Below are positions 49,393 to 60,823 of a DNA stretch of 64,000 nt, piece after piece; position 1 is the stretch's first letter; every line of letters starts with the position of its first letter. The notes under the pieces were generated by a model, which had not been told where the DNA came from, ran no database searches, and was given only the letters and a program-made list of their open reading frames with translations. The DNA is taken from positions 6,005,500-6,069,499 of the forward strand of contig NC_045149.1 of assembly GCF_008831285.2 (NCBI RefSeq), given 5' to 3'. The position numbers were made by a program, and so were the translations under genes. Source of the stretch: Nymphaea colorata. Taxonomy: Eukaryota > Streptophyta > Magnoliopsida > Nymphaeales > Nymphaeaceae.

Positions 49393-49897
49393 TATTACTG
49401 AAGTTGCAATTTTCTTCTATAAAAATAATGAGAGTGCACATATTATGTAGTAGTATAAAATTAAAGTGGTAAAACGGCAAAAAATGATCTATGTGTATAT
49501 TGACAATAATAAAACTGTAAAGATTGCATGCTCTCTTATTAAAGGATTAGCATTAGAGTTATATTTCAAATATATACAGAGAATGAATCGTGGTCATCAT
49601 AAACATAGTGAGTTTAATGTGACTGCTTTCAATATTTTTTATGATACTCCTATATTTGTTGTGAGTTGTGTATACTATTTTTTGATTTAGAGAATTGTAA
49701 AATATCAATTTAAAGACTAATAAGGTATATTCAAAAGGCAATCTATTTGCTGAAGAATTTCCTAGGGCATTTAGATAATTACTCATTACCAAACAAAGCG
49801 AGAGTATGTTTGGGATAAATTTGGGTTTATCCCATAGTGGCCATGTCTATTTCATCTCAAATGTGGACCTATATATGGTTGAGTTGTAAACATATTA

Positions 49898-50137
49898 CAG
49901 GTGAGCGAGAAGCCAATCCCACCGCCCGAGTGAAGGCCGAAATGCCCCTTTCCCTTCTTTCCCCTAGGGTCTAGGGGCTGCTTAGTGGTGCCTCAAGGCA
50001 GACACCCCCGCTATGCACTATTTGCATATCGATGGCCCCCTTTGTACAGAACAGAGGGTTGACACAATGGGAGATTGAAACAGAGACTGGCTGTGAACTG
50101 CTCCTCGGCCCGGCCATTGCACCACCACCTTGGGAAT
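49898..50137 (-). mobile_element. tRNA-derived SINE with 17-bp target duplication
   Basis: The segment is flanked by two perfect copies of GAGTTGTAAACATATTA (49881-49897 and 50138-50154), the long target duplication of LINE-mobilised insertions. On the minus strand the 5' end holds an A-box-like TGGTGCAATGGCC (about 50112-50124) and about 33 nt later a B-box-like GTTTCAATCTCCC (about 50069-50081), as in tRNA-derived Pol III promoters. The 240-bp body is GC-rich unlike its surroundings. The 3' tail (left side) is not an obvious homopolymer. No ORF expected. Confidence 0.82.
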
Positions 50138-50480
50138 GAGTTGTAAACATATTAGGAAACTGAGATTGTGCATCGTATGCCAATCTACCAAAAATTCTTT
50201 GGGTTGAAAGGGGATTCAATACTTTGGGACGGAGACAAGACAAATGTTTCCCTTCTCCTACTAAATCACAAATAAAAAGATAATTGAATAGGGGGGCATC
50301 AAGTATTTTTAGTTCCTTGTAAAAAAGAAAAATTATACAGTTGGTGGGCTTTATAACACTTGATGAGATCTACCAACACATTGCTATACTGTTGTATAGC
50401 TGGTCCACAGATTTCCGTATTATTAACAGAGGAGAGAGTGCCTGCTATAAGCAATATATATAAGAAAATTGAAATTTGCC

Positions 50481-50637
50481 AATTCCTGGATGACTAAATA
50501 TTTTAGAAACCGTGGCCAAATGTATCATAAACTGTCAGAAACAACACCATAAACTGTTGCCAGCGTTTCTCTTGCATGAAATTGTTGGAGATGGTTTTCA
50601 AATATTGTCATCTGGCAACATCCAACAGCTGATTTAT
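50481..50637. mobile_element. Possible MITE family B copy 2
   Basis: It shares CTGGATGACTAAAT, TTTAGAAAC and CATCTGGCAAC-type words with the element at 3762-3966 and is also flanked by TA runs (50452-50462 and 50660-50694). Inverted ends are not convincing. Confidence 0.3.
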
Positions 50638-50657
50638 TTCAAGTGTTCTCTCCCTCT

Positions 50658-50659
<2 letters not shown>

Positions 50660-50726
<67 letters not shown>
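50660..50726. repeat. (TA)n(GA)n compound microsatellite
   Basis: About 17 TA units, a short ACAC bridge, then about 14 GA units. MITE family A copy 3 begins eight bases later. Confidence 0.92.
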
Positions 50727-50729
<3 letters not shown>

Positions 50730-50734
50730 ATTGG

Positions 50735-50919
50735 AATCAGCTGGCTACCACTATGGCCAGACTTATTTTTATTTTGTATTGCTAAAAACCAATGCAAAAG
50801 TGTACTTGCGACGACAAGTAGCTTGAGCATGGCTTGTAGCCCAACATAATGTATCTTTCGCGAGGGTTTTTAACTAGAGAATTAAAAAAACTATTCGACT
50901 ACAAATATAGCCGACTGAT
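50735..50919. mobile_element. Microsatellite-associated MITE, family A copy 3
   Basis: 185 bp. The left end AATCAGCTGGCTACC...TATGGCCAG pairs with the reverse complement of the right end, ATCAGTCGGCTATATTTGTAG. The interior keeps TTGCTAAAAACCAATGCAAAAG, similar to copies 1 and 2. Compound microsatellites flank it on both sides (TA/GA left, TA right to about 50951). Confidence 0.7.
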
Positions 50920-50920
50920 A

Positions 50921-50951
<31 letters not shown>

Positions 50952-51269
50952 GCCAACTGATTGCTAGATGCTGCCTGATAGCTAGAAAAATTAAAGCCTG
51001 TCGACCAGGGTCATTTCTGGCTTCCTCACTAGTATATAATATCGATCAAAATGCATAGGTCCATATCGGCCTCCAATAAATGCAGTGTAATGAGTAGGAA
51101 ACCACTTTGTTATTGGAGTCTTTGGCTTAGGTGAACGTTCTTCTATATATGCACCATGTGGCCATTAATTATAGACTAAAGTAGCTTTGTATTTATTTTG
51201 GATCTAGGCCGAGCTGAGCATGGCTTCTCTATTGGTTCGGTTTTGGTAAGGTTCGTGTCAGCCTCACAC

Positions 51270-53050
51270 TCGGGACCAATCAAAAGTTTGAAAGATCAAA
51301 TTGTATACCTAATTAAGCGGTGCATATCTGTGGAAAATTTTGTGTGGGTGGTACAAATATGCACCTCCTTAGTTACCAATCTTTTGCTTTGATTTACTTT
51401 TTTTTATTATCTTGGAAATTTTTTTTAGTAAGACCCACACTTTTTCCCAAGAGTGGGGAGACCCACTATCCGTCAAAGAACTGAAGCTCTCACTCAAACC
51501 TTTCCTCTGCTTAAGTACTTTCAGTACATGGTGCACATTAGTGATGCCCTTTTTAGCCCTACTTTTGATGAAAAATTTCAAAAGAAGGCAGAAAATAAGC
51601 TTTCATTAACTTAAAAAAGAGAATATGTTATAAAGTGCAGTTTTCTTCGAGATTACCTTCCATTTAGAAATTATACTTTTACCATTTTATCTAACTTTTT
51701 GGCTTTGAAGTTAATTTTTTTTTTACATTTTTCATGAAAAGTCTGACTTTTACTAAAAAGAGTACAGATTTTTTTAAAAAAAATAACAAAAAAAAGATGC
51801 GCTGAAAAATTGGCCTATGCGGTTCTAACTCAACGGACGAATCACAAATGTGGAAGATTCAATGGAGCATCTCATGCCGCTCGTATTGTTGGAACAATTT
51901 ATGAAGGTGGTACAAATCTCGACCCCCCTGTTTACGAACATTAGTGTCAATTGGTTAATTCAAGTTTTCATTTTCAGGCCTTCTTTTTACCTTTAATTCC
52001 GAAAAGGACTACCTTTTTTTTACATTTTTAAATGCGGACTATAATTTCCCTAAAATTTGTCAAAATAGCAGCTTAAAGTAAACCTTCATTGACTTCAATA
52101 CTTAGAAGTTTAAAAAAAAAAAAAATTACTGCATGCTTTTCAAGTATTACCTTCCATCACTAAATCACATTTTTTACTGTTTTAGCTAACTCATTTGTTT
52201 CTCAAGTTAATAAATGTCGGCGCTGGACTCTTATTTGATAATTTTTACAAAAAGTGTAACTTTTTATTGAAAAATCCCAAAACTTTATCATTAGTTTGAA
52301 ATTATAAGCAAAGGAAGTTGTCCCCTTTCTAATAGGATCTTTCCTATATATTTAACTTGCAATATCAGATACAAGGTCAATCGTCTAAGCATTGGATTCA
52401 ATGTCCTTGAAAGAAAAGAGAGAAACTACGGTTTTGAGGAAAAGTGGGGACGATGGTTCCAAAAACTTGCAATATCAGATACATATATAATATATAGTAC
52501 CTAAGTTGCTTGCTACTTACCAATCTCTGGTTTTCATTTGTCAGTTGTGATTTTCTTTTCGGTCTTACCATTTTCCTATAATTCTAAGATGACGACCATA
52601 TTTTGTGATTTTTTGGGATCAAAGCTACACTTTTTTTTTATCAATTTGTCAGATAAGGGCATGAAATTAACTTCATTATCATGATAAAAAGAAAATGTAG
52701 GTTATCTGCAATTATTTTCAGCAGCTCTATCACTAATTTACATTCTAACCATTTTAAATAACCTTTGCCTATCAGGTTAGCAAAAGTTTAATTTAGACAT
52801 ATGTTTGATAATTTAGAAAAAATTAGAAAATATGTTTTTTTTTTCTTTTTTAAAAATTATAGGCGAAAGATAGGCCTCCAATAAGAAATAAATTTCCTTT
52901 CCAAGTTACGTCCACGGGAGTCCGACTCAGAGGACCAAACACGAATTTATGAAAAGATTGAATGGCACACCTTAAGCCGCTAAAGCGGTTGGATCAGTTT
53001 CTCAAAATGGTATAAATCGCCGCCCCCTTATATACCAACCCCTGGGGTAG
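51270..53050. repeat. Decayed tandem array, unit about 0.5-0.6 kb, at least three units
   Basis: A block of the form GGTGGTACAAAT..GCACC followed by TACCAATC recurs with starts near 51374, 51931, 52518 and 53033 (spacings 557, 587, 515). A second block, TACCTTCCAT..ACCATTTTA..TAAC, recurs at 51654, 52147 and, weaker, about 52720. The order of blocks is the same in each unit, so this is a head-to-tail array that has diverged heavily. No ORF spans a unit. The origin (satellite, or a serially duplicated non-coding element) is unknown. Confidence 0.7.
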
Positions 53051-53321
53051 CCAGGGGCCTAAAATAATTGGCTTTGAAATGAAGGAAACTTAATAGACAA
53101 CTGTAAAAGGATGGACAGGGTGGGGTCAGATGGAGAGCACCTGTGGGTTGTTCTGTTCTCTTTGGCTTTCCGTTTTCTTTTCATATTTATCTTCCAATCG
53201 AATTTTCGTAGTTATCTTAAACAAGATTATTCCATGCCTTCTACTTAAACATTTACAAATTACTTGTTAAAATTTATTTTTTCATAAAAGATCATTCTCT
53301 TCTTATTGAATTGACACAAGT

Positions 53322-53627
53322 AAGGCTGGGGAGGGACAGACCAAGGGTCGAGAAAGCTGGACTTGGGCTGGCCCGAAATCCTTGTAGACAACCCAGCCCG
53401 CTTAGTTATTGAGCGGAACCTGATCATAAACTTTATGTCCTTCGGATACCTGGTTCAGTGTCTACCTAAATTGGAAACCCTAAATATTTAATATTTTAAT
53501 AACTTAGAAACCATTGGCAACGTGCTTAAGTGAGCCATTGTTGGTGTCATACTAAGGAATATATACAAAGAGACACAGAGAGAGAGAGAGAGAGAGAGAA
53601 AACAAAATAAAATGGAAAGATGAGTTT

Positions 53628-53674
<47 letters not shown>

Positions 53675-53780
53675 GGTCGAGTCAAGCTCTCAATATCCGA
53701 CTCTGGCCAGCCCGACCCAATGAATTTTTTTTATTGGGTCAGCTTAGGTGTCAAATAATCAGCCCAAACCATGCCCATCA
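53322..53780. mobile_element. hAT-like GC-armed debris around TA and GA microsatellites (tentative)
   Basis: The arms are rich in GGCTGGCCCGA and CCAGCCCGACCC words, inverted relative to each other (about 53330-53410 and 53672-53770), recalling the element at 638-983. A (GA)n run (53577-53599) and a (TA)n run (53630-53671) lie between them. No target duplication was identified. Confidence 0.3.
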
Positions 53781-56700
53781 TGAGCAACTACCTAACGAGT
53801 ACCTCGTTATCTTTAAAAGAGAAAGAAAACAATCGAAGTAAAGAAAATGATAATAGGGTATTTTTTGTAATACCCTATTATGATAAGTTTAATCAACTAT
53901 TAAGGATTTTTTTATTACTCTTGTTTCTAGCTTTTCTAGGGTAGGGACAAAAGCCATCAGAAGGGCGGGTTAAATTATTGCAGATAGTAATGATCCATAA
54001 ACATTTCTTAGAAAGGTGGATGATAACACCAGACTATAAAAAAGTTCAGTCTATTCGTTCGAGGGTTAAATCCCAATCATAGATCGCCCCCCCATTGACA
54101 TGGTCTGGTAAAGATGTACCGAAACTCTGCAAAACGAAACTGTTAACCATAGTTAAACAACAAAGGTATGAATTTATCTTGAAACTGTTGTTTCTAAAAA
54201 GTAGGAGAGATTCGGAACTCCAAACCAAAAGTCCATCCTTGAATATGAGCCTGATCCAATATCACTCAATCAGAGCTAGGCTAAGAGGCACTGTTGTAAA
54301 AATTTTTATTTTTTATGGGACACAACATAATAAATAAGTAAATAATTGTAAGACCTTTATATAAAAAAATAAAAAAAATTTATTGCTGGTGTGGACAGCT
54401 TATAGTAGCTCCGCTATTATTCAGAAGGATATATTTTGCAAGTTATGTCGTCGACAGGTTTGGAGGCAAGATTTGTGAGTATGGTCCATTAGCAATGGAA
54501 AATTCAGAAACCAGTCTCCACCTTGTGCCTTTTTCCAATTTGGTCATTCCTTCTGCTCAACCGTGGCCACGGAAAAATTGGTTTTCGTTGGTAAAACAGT
54601 TCTGTCAAAATGGAATCGGTCTTAAGTCGGTTTCATTTCGATTCTTATTCTTTATGTTTCATTCACTTTTTGATTGTCTGTTAAATGTTTTTTTTTTGTC
54701 CTTTATCATTTTCCTTTTACATTTCGATTTTCGATCGTACAAACAGAAAGATAAATGTTTTGCCGACTTATTACTTTCTCGTTTTATTAGTTTCTCATTT
54801 ACTTTATTTTTGCTAACTTTTTGACTTATTAGTTTCTAGCTTCATTAGTTTCTCATTTATTTTATTTTTGCTAAGTTTTTGGATTTTTATTTTTTTTTAA
54901 ATTTCCCTAATTTTTTTTCCAAGCTCACCATATTATATCTATATGAGAAAAATTTTGCCATTTAAAACATGAAAATCAATATTTGTGACTATGCCTATAT
55001 CAAAGGATGGTGCTAGGGGGCTGGCAGGAATCACAGCCCCTAAAATAACAGATGTTAATATTTTCAAAAATTTAAGTTTTAGTCCATATAAAGATTTTGA
55101 AAATTATAATGTATATCTAAATGAAAAAATCAAAGGGCCGTCCAATAAATGATCCATCTGAACAAGCTAGTGATACAGGAAGAGAGTCTTTTACTGCCAA
55201 AATAGCCGCAGAACTCCATGTAGACTAATATAAGCAGTTGCCAACAACAGCCATACAATATTTTTTTTTCTTATTTTTTTTAATTTTTTATGAAGGTGCA
55301 TTCAAACTCTTTTATTTATATATATTGGTGCCTCTTAAAGTACGAGAATTTTTTAAATTATGCTTCTCAACCTAGAATTTCTAGCTCGGCCACTAGCACA
55401 AAATGACAACTAGCACAAAATGACAAGAAACTTTTGAAAAACTGCAAACAATTTGAGGACCATTTCACAACAAGCCTATATACGTTCACTGTTTAGAACA
55501 TTTTAAACTATTTTTCTTTTTCAACAGAGAAAGGAAAATAGGCCGATATATATGTAATATAGGCAGATGTATATTGAGCGACTTGATAAATTTCTTGCGA
55601 AAGGCGTTGGTACTTAATTTTTAGATTTTTAAGGCCGGGCAGCATTATGTAAGTGACAAAATAACCCTGAGCTGGTTTCACAGTAGAATAAGCAATTTTT
55701 TTAGATGAGCGAGGGCAATTGCCCACACAAGGCCGCACCTGCCTCCGACACTTGTGCTTGGCATATAGTTTATGCCGCATAGGAAAGAGAGGCTAATTAA
55801 ATCACTTACACCACGACACAAACATGATCAAGTAAATCACATAATTTTAGGTTATACTATAAATTAATCGGCCCGAATCGGCCATTTCGAATGGAATAAA
55901 TGGCAAACTGGCTCGATTTTTGACTGACTCAAGACTGCCATGTTTCAGGTGTAACTAAGCTTTTAGTATATTTTAGAATTTTTATTTTAAATACATTTTT
56001 AATTATTAATTTGCTTTTGAAATGACTTTTATAAATAATTTTGTCAGTTCACGACCGATTCACCTGAATCGGCGGATGGCTGGATTCCCCTAATCACCAG
56101 TCTTGCTTTGTACTTTTCAACCACATCCAACTACCTTTCCGGTTGTCATATATTGCCATAAAGTTGAGTTTAGGCTGTACCTACTTACCTATCTTTAGTC
56201 TAAAACCTTTGAGGTATCTGATTGAGAGCTTCCACTTAGATTCTGAAATTATTTTAGTCATACATGGTGCATGATGCCTTAATATATTGATATTTGGGAC
56301 ATGCATCACTTGCACTACTATATATATTAACGTTGTATAGGTCCTTGATTATAATCAGGGGCCGAGGCAGGTGTATTCGTAATTTCCCACAATAAACCAC
56401 AAAAAATACTTATTTTTATATTGATACTTAAAGTAATTTTTTTTACGCCCCTTAAAAATTTAAAATTTATTACTTGCACCCCTTAGCTCCTTGATAATAA
56501 TAATGAAGCGTTGAACGTAAAGAATCTGCCTTTTCTCAGTTCTCATTTGAAAAGTACCCCTATATATTACCAGGTTAACTTTCTCATACCACTAAACATA
56601 CATGACAAAAAGTAAATCACTTGATTATAGTTGGTTACTTACTTTGACAAGTTACCTGAATAGTTTATGTGTTGCACGGAAACCATAATTTTTGAAAGTG

Positions 56701-56952
56701 TTCAACAGCAATTTTCTTCGCCAGCAACTCGATAAAGTTGGTTTTAGTTGCACCAACCTAACCATCTTTGAACTAAAAGTCTTGAGAAAGAGATGGGGTC
56801 GTCTTAATGACTGATATTCTCTATTCATTATTAATAATTATATTTGGCTTCCAATGACATCGGTGCATGGCCTTATTTTCTTGATTGAGGTTAGCTTGAC
56901 TTGAACTGGCATTAACAATGGAAGTTGAGTTGCCAAAAACAAGCACCCGAAC
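53781..56952. other. Gene-free AT-rich stretch
   Basis: No gene supported. A patch at 55870-56090 with AATCGGCC and CACCTGAATCGG words at opposite ends may be another small decayed DNA transposon. Other ORFs are short and unrecognised. Confidence 0.45.
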
Positions 56953-57134
56953 CAAGAAATGCGAATGGATGCCTTACTAAGTGTCCCATTTTAATAGAGC
57001 GAAATTTTGTGTTTGTTGAAGTTTAGTGGAGCTGATCATGCAACCAATTAGAAATAAATGGATGCCTTATTAGGTGGCCATTACAATAGTGTCATTTTGT
57101 GTGTGTTAAAGTTTCATGGAAAAAGGTAACCTTT
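56953..57134. repeat. Tandem duplication, 2 x 92 bp, diverged
   Basis: GGATGCCTTA recurs at about 56968 and 57060, followed in both copies by words such as TTTTGTGT(T/G)TGTT and AAGTTT. Confidence 0.7.
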
Positions 57135-58022
57135 CAAACCTATAGAAAGTTATCTTAATCTTATGTTGAACTCGAATGGTTTTAAACTTTTAATCAAAAC
57201 AGCGGCTAGGGATATCAATGTATTCAACTTTCATAAGATATCCAATTTAATTGCTTTACATAAATCATGTTAGAAAAAGAATAATTAACAACCAGTTAAA
57301 GAAACAGATGAGATTCAGCTTTGAGAAATGACATTTGATTGGATTCTAATTCAGATTCCATTGGAAATAAATATCTGACTACATAGTAAAGCGACCAATT
57401 ACCATTTTTTTAAGAAAACTATCCAATATCTCATATCCTATATCCAATATTTGGCTGGATGGGGCACAGTAACTACGTGCCAACATTTAGAATCTATATG
57501 GTCTTTTGCATGGCAAAATGACTACTTGCCACAATGTTAATAGACAACGAAAGAGTGCACAATAAATAGTACTGATGCTATTTTTTGTAGACAATGAAAC
57601 ACGATTCCTATTTCCTTCTCATGGAAGGCCCAATTCTATTTTATCTAATTGAGTTTTTGACTGATTTTAAATGTCGACATTGCAAAGGCATGCTTCCAAC
57701 ATAATGTTGATGCATCTATTTCCACCTTAAACATGACCATTGGAGTTAGGTAACTTTAACACAAGCTCTTACATAAGTACCCCATCAATTTGACAAAAGC
57801 TTCCTCCCGTTTTCTTGTTCAATCTCTTTAGGTCCTTCTTTAACAAATTTGTAAAAGCGATGATTATCCAAGAATATGTATATCTTGAAAAACCATTGGT
57901 AACAGTTCGTCAGCTTATAGAATGAGCATGATGACTTTGTTACTCGGCTTTGACTTAGCTATCCTTTTGATGGTCTTTGTCTTCTTAGGTTCATTTCCTT
58001 GTGGTGATTACTAACATAGTGT
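57135..58022. other. Gene-free AT-rich stretch
   Basis: Nothing recognised. The right part probably belongs to the decayed gypsy element next to it, read on the minus strand. Confidence 0.4.
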
Positions 58023-58470
58023 CTAAAAGTGAGATATACCAATGCGCATTTCTAGAAGTATTTTTATAGTTTCAAGTACAGTTGATGTTTCATTAGTTAT
58101 TTGAAGAGTAGTTTTAAGTGTCAAGTCTAGTTTTAAATGTCTTTCATGCTTCTTGATAGAGCGACTAAATATGGTGATGGTGTCCAGATCATATACCACA
58201 AGTTGATTAATGACGGGTTGGAACATGTTAGTTATCATGTTGCAGAAAGTTGCTACCTTGTTGGTTAACCTAAACCGTATCACGCCAAACTCATACATGC
58301 CATGTGTTGTGACACAAGCCAAGTCCTTTAATTTGGTTCTTCTGGTTTAATGGGACACACTTGACAATAGAAAGATTTCAAATCTAACTCCAAGTTATGT
58401 CAGTTATTTTCCCAACTGGTCAAACAAGTCCTCTATTTTGGTTGGAGATAATTGTGCTCTATAGCCAACT
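58023..58470 (-). pseudogene. Ancient Ty3/gypsy reverse-transcriptase relic
   Basis: The minus-strand reading from 58322 gives VTTHGMYEFGVIRFRLTN then VATFCNM, matching the gypsy block [23 protein letters not shown]. It continues to VVYDLDTITIFSRSIKKHERHLK, where the YLDDIVVYS active site has lost its Asp pair. Just upstream (58460-58330), in broken frames, [10 protein letters not shown] and FYCQV..IKPEEPN correspond to LFDQLGKA and SGYWQVRI. Many stops. It is much older than the gypsy element at 60391-64000. Confidence 0.75.
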
Positions 58471-58619
58471 TTTTAAAGATCTATTTGGAAAAAAAAACTT
58501 CCTTCTTTCTTCTTCAAGAGCAAAACGAACACCAATATGTGGATTTGATGAAGCTGAGATCGCAACATTATCCCAATTACTTCCCTAAACCTTCGATCTC
58601 AAACGGTGTCATGCTATAA

Positions 58620-59035
58620 AGGGGCCTGGCCATAGCATTGTGTCAATCTTGCAGTTGATGTCCTTCCTCAGATGTAACTTCTAAGGCAATTTCTTATGCA
58701 AATAACACAGATGTCTAAGAATTACTTCACCAAGGTTGACAGTAGTTTGTAGCATGGTTTTTCTCTAGTTATTCTTTCAAAGCCACCAGGCACATCTAGA
58801 ATCCTCTTGCTTAGGTTTCCAGTGAATTAAGGACCCTGGCCATTGCATCGTGTAAATCTTATGGTTGATGTCATTCTTTAGAGGCAACTTTTAAGGCAGT
58901 TGCTTGTGCATATAGCATAGATAACTGAGTTACCTCACTCAATTGGCAGTAGGTTTGCAGCATGGACTTTCACTTATTTCTTCAAAGCCACCATGCACAT
59001 CTAGAATTCTCTTGCTTAGGTTGCCAAATTGTAGT
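58620..59035. repeat. Tandem duplication, 2 x about 210 bp
   Basis: CCTGGCCAT(A/T)GCAT starts at 58625 and 58835. Both copies continue through GGTTGATGTC/AGTTGATGTC, AAGGCA, TAGCATGG/CAGCATGG, AAAGCCACCA and CACATCTAGAAT in the same order, with about 10-15% difference by eye. Confidence 0.85.
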
Positions 59036-60390
59036 GCCAACATCACCAACATTTTTCACCTTGCCTCATCATGAGCTGATGTATGCACAAAACTGCCTTC
59101 ATCTTTAATTAGTTAGGTGTATTGTAGCCTTGGCTTGCTTGGGAAATTGTATCACAAGTATTGAGTTAAAGTTCATACGTTCCTTCTATTGGTTAGTGTG
59201 CACATGCCAGTCCAAGATCCTATCTTTATGGGCATGTCAAGTCCATGCCTTACACCAAACATAACTACTAGGTAATGCTTTTCAACTTTCTACTACTCTA
59301 TTTAAAGAACAGGTCATATACTAGTCACGTCTCAAGCAACAAATCCAAAGATCACACCACAGCTGACAGTGCTTTCGACTGCACCATTTCATTAACAAGA
59401 ACTGGCACATACATCAACTGTTGATCCATAGCAGTCACCCCTTACTACCTTATATTCAATGTCAATAAGTTCTCTATGGACATGGTTGCCTCCAACTCCT
59501 TTGATTTGATACAAGCAGTGGCCAAGGACCCTAGTCACTCCATAACCCATGGTATTGAACACCAGTGGGTCCATTGGAGACATGATCAACTCCTCTCCTT
59601 TGATGATTTAAAGACATCCTCTCATGATTTTAAGAGTAAAGGGATCTTTAAGTGAACATTAAATTTGCATAAAGAAAAAAAAAGTCAAAACATGTTTGAC
59701 GAGCACCACTTTGTCAACTAATGTGGAAAGGAACTTGGAACATTCAGAACCAATATATCTTACTTTGAAAAACAATGGTAGGCACCTACACTAAAAAACA
59801 CCCCTTTCACAAGTCCAAGAAAAATAGTGCTTTAGTGAAGATGAATGTGCCAACAATATTGAATGTCAAACATTTTTTTACATGGTCAAGAAACATCAAA
59901 GAGAACTTTCATTGTGTGTATTGCAAAACATCAAAGAAGCCGGGGTACCAGGATATCCTTTCTTTAACATTTATTTCATATGCATCAGAAATGTTGACAA
60001 TATTCTAGCATTTTTTTGCACAACAGAGAAAATATATTTTTCCTGATGCTTGTAGGCTTACTTGCACCTCTTCTTTGATGTTTTCATCCCACATGTCATA
60101 AATTCATGATTTTTCTAACATTTGTTTTTGTGCAACAACAAAAATTGATTCCTTGGGTATCTTAACCAAGGTTTTCATTGAGATGTCATCAAGGAGTGCC
60201 ATAGATAACTGGTCTTCTCTAACATTGGGCGCCTTGTGTTAGCAAAAGGGTTCATTGCTTAACAATCATTGTGAGGTTGATGCAATTATCTTCTTGACAT
60301 TTTCTCCTACACATTACATATAGTTATTCTTCTCTAACATTTTCCTCCAAGTATAAGAGAAAAACATCGACTTACTAGCATGTCTTCAGT
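59036..60390. other. Gene-free stretch before the gypsy LTR
   Basis: Nothing recognised. ORFs at 59392-59589 (-) and 59775-60008 (+) have no family motifs. Confidence 0.45.
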
Positions 60391-60807
60391 TGTCACGGGC
60401 TGACAACTTCGGCCCGTGCGGCGCGGCAAGAACTTGATTGCCGCAAGCCTTCAAACCACCGAACGGGGCGCAAAAGTAGTTTGAGAAAACAAGTGTATAA
60501 AGAATGCTTGTGAATAAAGAAATCTCGCAATGTATTCGCTTGGAAAATTAGTACATCACGAGAAAGATAAGTAAGGAGAATGATCTCGACTTTACTTATG
60601 TAGGATGGCCGAGGCCTCTTACAGGATTCCCATGTCGACCACCCAAAACAAGAAATCCCAATACTTGACACTTAGACCGGTGGGAGGGTACTCCCTTACA
60701 AGTAAACATGCATAAGCAAATGACTCAACATAAGCAAAACATAAGCAAAGGAAGCACAATGCAAAACAAAGCAAATGACTGTACAGACTCCCAGACACAG
60801 GGGAACA
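60391..60807 (-). repeat. 3' LTR of the gypsy element (417 bp)
   Basis: The plus strand starts TGTCACGGGC and ends GGGGAACA, giving minus-strand ends TGTTCCCC...GCCCGTGACA. It is followed on the plus strand by GGCTCCCCCCTTCAA, the polypurine tract in reverse. The outer boundary is inferred from the TG/CA rule. Confidence 0.8.
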
Positions 60808-60823
60808 GGCTCCCCCCTTCAAG

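Noticed and set aside
49466-49690. 74-codon plus-strand ORF considered as copia RNase H debris
   Set aside because: One weak resemblance (YKNNESAHI just upstream) without the following HIE/HFVR block.
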